DNA of 64,000 nucleotides, from contig NC_133158.1 of assembly GCF_040802235.1 (NCBI RefSeq), positions 11,806,001-11,870,000 of the forward strand, written 5' to 3'. The DNA is from Manis javanica (Eukaryota > Chordata > Mammalia > Pholidota > Manidae). Below, in pieces: positions 56,555-64,000 of this stretch. Every line of letters begins with the position of its first letter. Within the stretch, counting starts at the first letter, position 1. The notes under the pieces were generated by a model. The model was not told the DNA's origin, did no database searches, and was given only the letters and a program-made list of their open reading frames with translations. A program made the position numbers and the translations under genes.

Positions 56555-57240
56555 AACTGGCAAAGATCCAAAGACCTACAATAAAAGTGTTGGGAAGGGT
56601 GTTGGGAAACTGCACTTATGTGCACTGATGGACTGTAAACTGGTAGTTATACTCTTTGTAGGGCAACCAGGCAACAACAAGCGATATTTAAATGCATACA
56701 CCTTTTTGACTCTGTGATTCCAATTCTTGGAATTCATCCTATAGATACAGGTGCACCCATGCACAAAGACATATGTAAAGGAATATTCTTAACAGTGCTG
56801 TTTGTGGAGAAAGATTGCAAAGCCAAACATTCACCAGTAAGAGAATGGTTAAATTATGAAACATTCATATAATGTAATATAATGCAGGCAGAAGTAATAG
56901 TGTGGATGCTTATACTCATGCCAAAAAAATCTCCTTATATATGTTAAGTAAAATGAAAACAAAACAGGTGCAGAGAAACACATTTTTCTGTTGTTTGTGT
57001 AGCAAAGGGGGAGGCTTTGTGTGTTTGTATATGTATGTGTGCACACATTGCACATATATATGTTTGTGTATTCAGAGAATATCTCTGGCAGGATACACAA
57101 AAAACAGGTAATAAGGGTTGTTTCTGGTGAGAACTACAGATGGAGAATGAGACAAGATTTAGTTTTCTATATGGCTTTGTCGATTTGTGTTGTTTTTTAC
57201 CACATGCATGCACTTTTTAAAAATAAATTTCGAAGTGTGA
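56555..57240 (+). mobile_element. Old LINE-1 (or HAL1) 3' end
   Basis: AATTCTTGGAATTCATCCTA, ACAAAGACATATGTAAAGGA, GAGAATGGTTAAATTATG and a final AAAAATAAATTTC follow the ORF2-to-3'-UTR order. It contains a TG/CA-rich patch at 57015-57070. Confidence 0.6.
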
Positions 57241-57244
57241 ACAA

Positions 57245-58340
57245 TTCCTGGAGAGCCTGCCTGATGAATCAACCGCAAAATTTTTAAACAATAGTTCCTG
57301 TGCGTAGGCAGAGGTATTTTTGAGCGCAGGTGCAGTGGAGATAAACTTTGAAAGGCAGATGGCTCCAGTTTTAAAATGTCTTCTGTGACATCAGATAAAC
57401 ATTTTTAGAACTGGGTTTTGTTCTTAGAGTCATGGTTTTGACAGGCTGCTCAAACTAAAGACTCTTCAGGTATTTTAAGTTTACACTTTAAATACAAACT
57501 ACTGTTTTCATTTTTTAACCATGAACAATATTACTTGAGGACACTGAGACAAAACATCATCCTCAAATAAATTAAAATGCAGAAAATGAATTGATTTTTA
57601 AAAATTGGAACCACATTAATTTTGTTATAATTAATCATCCAATGGGCGAGCGGTGTGATGTTGGATTGACGCTGTTCAATTACTTTGCTGGCCCTCTTAT
57701 CTCTGTTCTCCCAAGGCCCTAAGAAATTCCATCATCCTCCCAGATGCCTGGGTATCCTGCTTTATTGAGGACCAGGGAATCTCAAATGTAAATGCCTTCA
57801 GGGAGGAGGGAGTACGGATAGAGAAATTAGAAAGTGAGTACCCCAAGGGGGATGCTAGTTTTTCAAGAGATTTTTTAAGTTTGGTGACTACAAATGTTTC
57901 GAACACATTTTGTGGTCATTCCAACTGTATATGTGAATGTCCCAATTTAAAAAGTTTTTGAAAAATGTTGAAAACATGGTATAAGCCAAATAAAGCTGGC
58001 AAAAAGGTTTAATTAAGGCCAGTCCTATGTCTAGTTCATTCTGTTTTCTCCCCAACCTCTCACACTGTATCTTTAAATTTCTGATGCTCAAGAAATATTT
58101 TTAAATTGGATTAGTGGTGCTTGCTTGGGACCATCTGCCCTCCAAAGAGTTTTGTCTCCATAAAACACTAACAAGGACAAGCAGGAAGCTATCTTATTTT
58201 CAGGTCCACAGGAGAGATTTCTCTTCTTGTACAAAAGGCACATTTGCTCAATGAGCAGATGTGTCCATTAGGTACTAGAATAAGTTCTGAGGATGTGAAA
58301 TAAACAGATGAGCACTTTCACCCTAGCCAGAAAAATCACA
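57245..58340. other. Nothing recognised
   Basis: No exon, promoter or clear repeat. Short ORFs on both strands look like chance. Confidence 0.5.
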
Positions 58341-58343
58341 AAT

Positions 58344-58368
58344 CACACACACACACACACACACACAA
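58344..58368 (+). repeat. (CA)n microsatellite
   Basis: Twelve CA units. Confidence 0.95.
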
Positions 58369-58479
58369 AGGCAGCTGCGATTATTAAATCACACAGGAGG
58401 AGAGCTCCCTTTGGCTTGGGGGGGCCATCAGAAGTAGAATTTGAACTGCTCTTTGGACTGAAAAATCATCAACTGAAAA

Positions 58480-59115
58480 AGCTAAAAGGCATTTTAGTAA
58501 TATCTATCAAAATTTCAAATGACATAAATCCTTTGACCAACAATCCTAGATATACCTGCACATATACAATGACGTATCCACCAACAGGGAATTAGATAAG
58601 CAAGTTTTGGTACAAGAATATGATGGAATACTATGAAACCATAAAAAAACACAAAAGAATAAGGGAAATGTCCATGTACTGATAAAGAGAGATCATTTAG
58701 ATAATTTGTTAAAAAAGCAAAAACCAAAAAAAAGCAAAGTAAACAACAGTATGTACAGCATGTTTCCTTTCATAAAAATGGTAGGGATGAGAAGATATAT
58801 TCCTATGTGCTTATCTTCACAAATATACCCAGGAATGATACAGAAGAAATTAATAGAAAAGGGGTTATCCAGGGAGAGGGGCAGTACAAGTGGGGTAGAC
58901 GGGAGACAGACTGGAAGATGGGGATATATCTTTTTATGTTATTTGATTTTTGAACCATATGAGTACTAAGAATCTCCTGTTTGCAGATGACAGCTATGAT
59001 TGTAGTGATGGTATCATAGGTGTCTATATATGCCTTAATGTGTCAGATTGTGCACATTATATATGTGCAGTTCTCTGTGTATCAGTTATACCTGAATAAA
59101 GCTGTTAAAAAAGAA
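58480..59115 (+). mobile_element. Old LINE-1 3' end
   Basis: GATGGAATACTATGAAACCA, TGTGTATCAGTTATACCTGA and AATAAAGCTGTTAAAAAAG: ORF2 end, 3' UTR and A tail. Confidence 0.7.
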
Positions 59116-61595
59116 AAAAGAAAGCAAGCTGAGTCCTTTCTCTTCCCCCCATGCCAGCAGGGAGAAGGCTGAGAGTTAAGCAGAGATGGGGATACAAAGG
59201 CTGATGTGGTACATGGTACATTAGAGCATAGGGAGGCAGGATGAGTGAAGACAAATCTTGGGACCCAAGGACCTAGAGGCAATTAGAGGTCGAATGGTGG
59301 GAGTCTGTCTGCACTAGTAAACTCCACCCTAGTAGGTCTGGACCTTGCTGGCAGTCCACTGGGAGCTGATAAAGATTCAAGGGCAGGATTTTCTAGGATT
59401 AAGCTGAGGGCAATGTACAAAATGGAATGCAACTGGGATAAGCCAGAAGGCAGGGAGGCTAATAGTTAGGAAGCTATCAAAGCACATGCAGTAGGTGCTA
59501 AAATGGCATAAATTCAAGTAGAGGAGATTAGAATCACAGGTCATGGCAGGCAGGTTAGAGCTAAGCAGAGTTTGGTTAGGAAAAGGCAGGGGCAAATGCC
59601 AGCAGTGGGTGGCATGAGTAGGAGTGGTATGCCCCATCCTGCTAGCACAGGGGACTCTGGTCAAGGCAGACACAGGCCCTTCTGCTTAGGTCTGTCCCTT
59701 TTTTGTCTGATAAAAGTGTTCCTTCACAGCCAATCCCTGGGCAAGAAGTAAAAAACTGGGGCCAATGTTCTGGTTGGTCCACAAAGTGTTCATTCTGTAT
59801 GTTTGTGAGACCAAGATTTAAGTTCATCTGTAAAATGGGAATAAAACTCTCTACTTTGTAAGACTGCTGTGGAACTTTACAGACATAAAAGTGTAACAAA
59901 GCAGCACAATACCTGTTCATTGTAGGAAAGCAAAAACAGAACAAAAAGTTATTCTTTGTTAAATTTAATCCACAACTGGTATCATCCTAAAAATGTAAAG
60001 AAGTGAGTAAATGTTGAAAGATATATCTATAAATATATCTGTGTACCGAAGTAGTTGTGTAGTATGCATTTATACAAAGTTTTGCCCAGTTAAGATTCTC
60101 ACAAATTTGCTGTTTCAAGCTTCATATTGCTAGATTGTGGTATTTCTAGCTTAATCTGTATAGACAGTTGCTGCCTGGAAAATTCTCTGGGGATGAGACA
60201 TACTGAAATATACAAAGTACAGAGCATCAATCCAAAAGCAACAAAATAAAGCAAAAGGGTATTTCCATTTTGAAAAGTCTTTTTTTTTTTTTTTAAATTC
60301 AAGATAGTCTGCTGTCAGTGGTTCCTAACAAGCATGACATGAGCCTTATTATTTTTAATGGTACCTCATCAACTAGCTCTAGATTGAGTACACCTAAAAC
60401 ATGTTTTACTATATATTTGACTTTATAAATTACAATCATGCTTGAAGCCCTCTCTCTACATGCAATTTGAATGCTAATATTAATAATTCTGGTGACCCTT
60501 GGTCTACCCTATAAAAACAGCACAGATAGCTTAGGAACTATTTTATTAATGTTATCAATGGCATTTCTTAGTTGTTGTGATTACTTTCTTAGTGACTGTG
60601 AGAATCAATAAAGTCTGTAAAAAACCTTTTAAACCAAAATACTTTACAACTCTACCCCGAGAATAGTGCTTTTCCACCTGACTTTAGGCTTGTAGGAAGA
60701 CTTCCTACTGGATTCAGTTATGTGTTGTACCATAAATATACCTACAAAATGTCTGCCATTCAAAAATCACTTTAAAATTAGTTATGACACATGTATGTTG
60801 ATAAGGAAATATTTACTTGAATTTTAGACCCCTTCCTGTCTTATATGCCAATCCAGACCTGGAAGAAATATAAAACTGCTTAAGACACAAAATAAGCTTC
60901 AAATAGTCCTTTTAAGGAGTTCGGTTTTAATGAGCTATTTCCCATAAACAGAGAGGCAGGAAGAAATGAACCCTTTACAGTCACTATGAGATATACTGAA
61001 ACATATCTCATAGGCTAACTCTCCATTTCCAAGTCCCTGGTCAGATGACACAGACACGTTAGCTGTGTTCTCATTTTAGCATGGGAAAGACAATCTCTCA
61101 TAAGCCCAGACTAACAATCATTTCAAAATCTGTAATTGTTATTCCCTCACAGTAGCTATTAGGACATTGATTACTAAACAAGTTTTCAGAAAATCTTGGA
61201 GCAAATTTTAAAAAGGAAAGAGGAAAACAGTTTAGAAGATAATGGTGGGCCAGCTTCCAAAACACTTACTTTTTAGGGATAGGTCAAGGTTTGACAACCA
61301 GTGGCAACAGTCTCACTGTTCTGTGACTTCCTCCTAGGCTAAGCTACCATGACATGCGCCTCCCGAACTACCTACTAGACCTCACAACAGTAAACTCTCA
61401 TCTGCTTTTACGACACAGCAATCCTGTGATCTACCAATGAAGATTGGCATTTTCTTTTCTTTAAAGGTAGTTTAGCAAGGAGTTCAATAGGCTTGCAAAC
61501 GGACCACTGGCTTATCTTGGTGTTCCTAAACACTCTGGATCCAAACTGATAACCACAGGAAGGGATAACAATTTAAGGCAGGATTACAGTGGAAA
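59116..61595. other. No gene recognised
   Basis: A short antisense MIR-like piece at 59805-59895 and a T16 run at 60280. Otherwise no repeat or exon I can name. The THOC7 first exon is not here. Confidence 0.5.
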
Positions 61596-61599
61596 AAAC

Positions 61600-61870
61600 A
61601 GGTAGCTACTAGGGCAATGTATCAAAATTTAAAATATAAATACCCTTTGACCTGTCTCCTGGAATATTATTCCTACGAGTGTGTAAAGACATCTATACAA
61701 ATACCTCCACTGCAATACTATATGTAAGAGTAAAAAACTGAAAACAGCTAAATATTTAAGAGGGGATTATATTTTAAAAAATAATAGAATACTACACACT
61801 GATACAGAAGAATGAGGTAGAGCTCCAAGATGTATCATTACAGAAGTATCACAAAGAAAAGTGTGACATA
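61600..61870 (+). mobile_element. LINE-1/HAL1-like ORF2 end, decayed
   Basis: TACCCTTTGACCTGTCTCCT, TTATTCCTACGAGTGTGTAA, TAATAGAATACTACACACTG. Confidence 0.55.
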
Positions 61871-61919
61871 AAATTTTATAGTATATATACATACTAGCAT
61901 ACCAATTAGTACACATAAA

Positions 61920-62125
61920 GTTTGCAACATACTAAGTGCTGTTCTAAATGCTTTTCACATTAGGGAAAAACTTAATCTGTACAATAGCCCTTTTAAGTAG
62001 ATATTATCCCTATTTATGATGAAGTAATTGAAACTTATTTGCCCAAATTAAATGGCCCAGGAAGGAAGGATTAGAGCTGGGACTCAAACTCAGGAGTCTG
62101 GCACCAAGATGGTGCTTTTTCACCT
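61920..62125 (+). repeat. MIR element
   Basis: GTGCTGTTCTAAATGCTTTT, GATGAAGTAATTGAAACTTA, GGACTCAAACTCAGGAGTCT. Confidence 0.8.
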
Positions 62126-62129
62126 TTTA

Positions 62130-63175
62130 GAGGTACTTAAAGATCATTCTAGAAGAGTGCATAAGAACAGGTGATAGTGACTACTTCTTTGGTGAGGGAT
62201 TAGCAGTAGAAGGTGACAAGGGGAAGGCTTCCTTCCACTTGTTCACTTGATGCATTTCTTCTCAAATTTCCTGACCTGTATTACTTTTCTTTTTAAAAGT
62301 ATGAACAGTGGTTCTCTGAATAGTGAGCTTATCAATCATTTGAGGCTTTTTCTTTATTTTTTTCTGTATTAAAAATTCTAGTCAATGTTTTTTTAATCTA
62401 TTGTGTGTTTACAAGAAGAAAGAAAGCTGGCTTGACCTGACCTAGTAAGAGCAAAGACTAAAGCACTGTAAAAGCACTCACCACTGCTGAGTGAGTAAGC
62501 TGAATTATGTACATCTCATTGTGTTAGATTACTTATGGTAAAGTAACATGTAGCCCCCCCTTTCAAGAAGCTTAAAATCATTAAAAAATTTTTTAAGACA
62601 AACGATATTAATAAGTCACAAAAAAGTCAGGTGGAAAGAACAATAAGATGGTTTGGTTCCTCCATGTAATATTGATCCCTTATGAGATACTTTGGTCCAG
62701 TCTGAATAAATTGTTGATGCCAAAGTAAACTACTTAAACCAAAATCAAGTTAAAAATTACAGAAAAGCAAAAGAGTAGTGTTGAGGTCCTTTGTTTTTCC
62801 CTTGATTTATTTAGATGTTTAGAGTATGGTGCTAACAAAATCAAGGTTAAAATTCCAATCCTGCTTTGAGAAACCATTTCTCTTAATCAAAGAAACAATT
62901 ATTTAATAGTTGAACAGCATCAGTAACCCTTGTGCTGAGGCCACAGATGAGGGAACAAAGTGGGTGAATCCACTGGCGCTAGTGAAAAAAGAAAAGGCTA
63001 AACACTGTGCTCACAAATGTCTAATTAACACTGGATCAGGAATTGAAATGGGAGTAACAGCAACAGCGAACATGTACATGGTGTTTATACACTCGTTTTG
63101 ATGACCATAAACCTTGTCTGTTTCCTTTACTCTGCAAAGTGTCTGGGTTTGGACAATAAATTAAATGATCACTCA
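62130..63175. other. Nothing recognised
   Basis: No exon or repeat I can name; AT-rich. Confidence 0.5.
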
Positions 63176-63179
63176 ACTT

Positions 63180-63290
63180 TGAAGTGCTTTACATAATTAC
63201 TACACTTCATCCTTGAAAAAAACCTTTTAAAGTGTGTATTATTATCTTCCTTTTACAGATTAGTGTTACATCTGCAGCCATAGGAAAATA
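63180..63290 (+). repeat. MIR fragment
   Basis: AAGTGCTTTACATAATTACT, then TATTATTATCTTCCTTTTAC and AGATTAGTG. Confidence 0.55.
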
Positions 63291-63404
63291 TACACAATTG
63301 TGTTATTAGAAAGTCATAGTGCAGTTCTATTACTATGTCTTGCTGTTCATAGGCATACTAAAAATCATTATTTCTACTTTTCACAAGCATATATCCATGC
63401 ATTA

Positions 63405-63825
63405 CACTAATTTAAAATATATATATATACACACACAATGGAATACTACTCAGTCATAAAATAGAAGGAACTCTTGCTATTTGTAACAACATGGATGGAC
63501 CCTGAAGGTATTATGCTAAGTGAAATATTTCAGACAGAGAAATACAGATACCACATGATCTCATGTGGAATCAAAAAAACCCACGAATGAACAAAATATA
63601 AAAACAAAATCATAGATATAGTGAACAGATGAGTGGTTATCAGAAGGGGGTAAAGGAGTGGGCAAAATGGGTGATGGGGGTCAGCTGTATGGTAATGGAT
63701 GGTAAGTAGACTTATTGTGGTGATCATTTTGTAATATATATAAATATCCAATTGTTATGTTGTACACCGAAAGTAATATACTGTTATATACAAATTTTAC
63801 CTAAATTAAAAAAGAAACTGTTAAA
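63405..63825 (+). mobile_element. LINE-1 3' end with TA/CA run at its start
   Basis: ATGGAATACTACTCAGTCAT, GGTATTATGCTAAGTGAAAT, GACTTATTGTGGTGATCATT, TTGTTATGTTGTACACCG: ORF2 end plus full 3' UTR. Confidence 0.85.
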
Positions 63826-64000
63826 ACCAACAAGCTTTATTAAGTGGAATGTACATCACATCCCACTCCCCACCCCCTCTTCTCATCTGCCATCTGTTGC
63901 TCTGCCATATCCACATGTCTACCTAACGTTCTCTGTGCTGCAAAAAGCACTTCTGCAATGATTTCTATCAGGCTACTAACAGTTTAACACCATTTAAATT

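Noticed and set aside
55762-64000. Search for the first coding exon of THOC7 and for ATXN7
   Set aside because: No matching short exon and no CpG-rich promoter seen; it must lie further right.
1-64000. CRISPR arrays, operons, bacterial genes, tRNA or rRNA genes
   Set aside because: Nothing of the kind: introns, poly(A) tails and mammalian repeats throughout; no regularly spaced repeats and no tRNA box A/B pair noticed.

Overview
This is a vertebrate nuclear window, clearly placental mammal: AT-rich, dense in MIR, L2, LINE-1 and hAT/MER5-type repeats, with coding sequence only as short exons with GT-AG introns. A young LINE-1 and a retroviral-env-derived retroposon, present twice, match repeats I associate with pangolins (Manis). 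That species call rests on recollection, not on a search. The gene order matches human 3p14.1 (SNTN - C3orf49 - THOC7 - ATXN7) and the mouse interval with the cadherin-like gene Gm281/Cdhr18.

Layout. (1) 230-34842, minus strand: the first five coding exons of a cadherin-related gene, read here as the CDHR18/Gm281 orthologue, whose human counterpart I recall being listed as a pseudogene. Signal peptide, EC1 and the start of EC2 join without a frame break; the gene runs off the left edge. Its 22-kb intron 4 holds a full-length LINE-1 (12696-20365) whose 3' part carries an env-derived retroposon (about 18586-20154). (2) 38060-49678, plus strand: a complete five-exon frame of 294 codons matching C3orf49. 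Its first intron holds the second retroposon copy (39945-41561, antisense) with a clean 15-bp target-site duplication. (3) 50889-55761, minus strand: coding exons 2-8 of THOC7, a THO/TREX mRNA-export subunit; only the short first coding exon is missing and must lie right of the window. (4) 55762-64000: no exon recognised; old LINE-1, L2 and MIR remnants.

CDHR18 and C3orf49 are head to head (start codons 3.2 kb apart); C3orf49 and THOC7 are tail to tail. The automatic ORFs mostly fall in repeats. The real genes were found by joining exons whose splice sites and phases agree. Repeat ends are approximate unless a target-site duplication is given. Family names for old repeats come from recognition, not from a RepeatMasker run.
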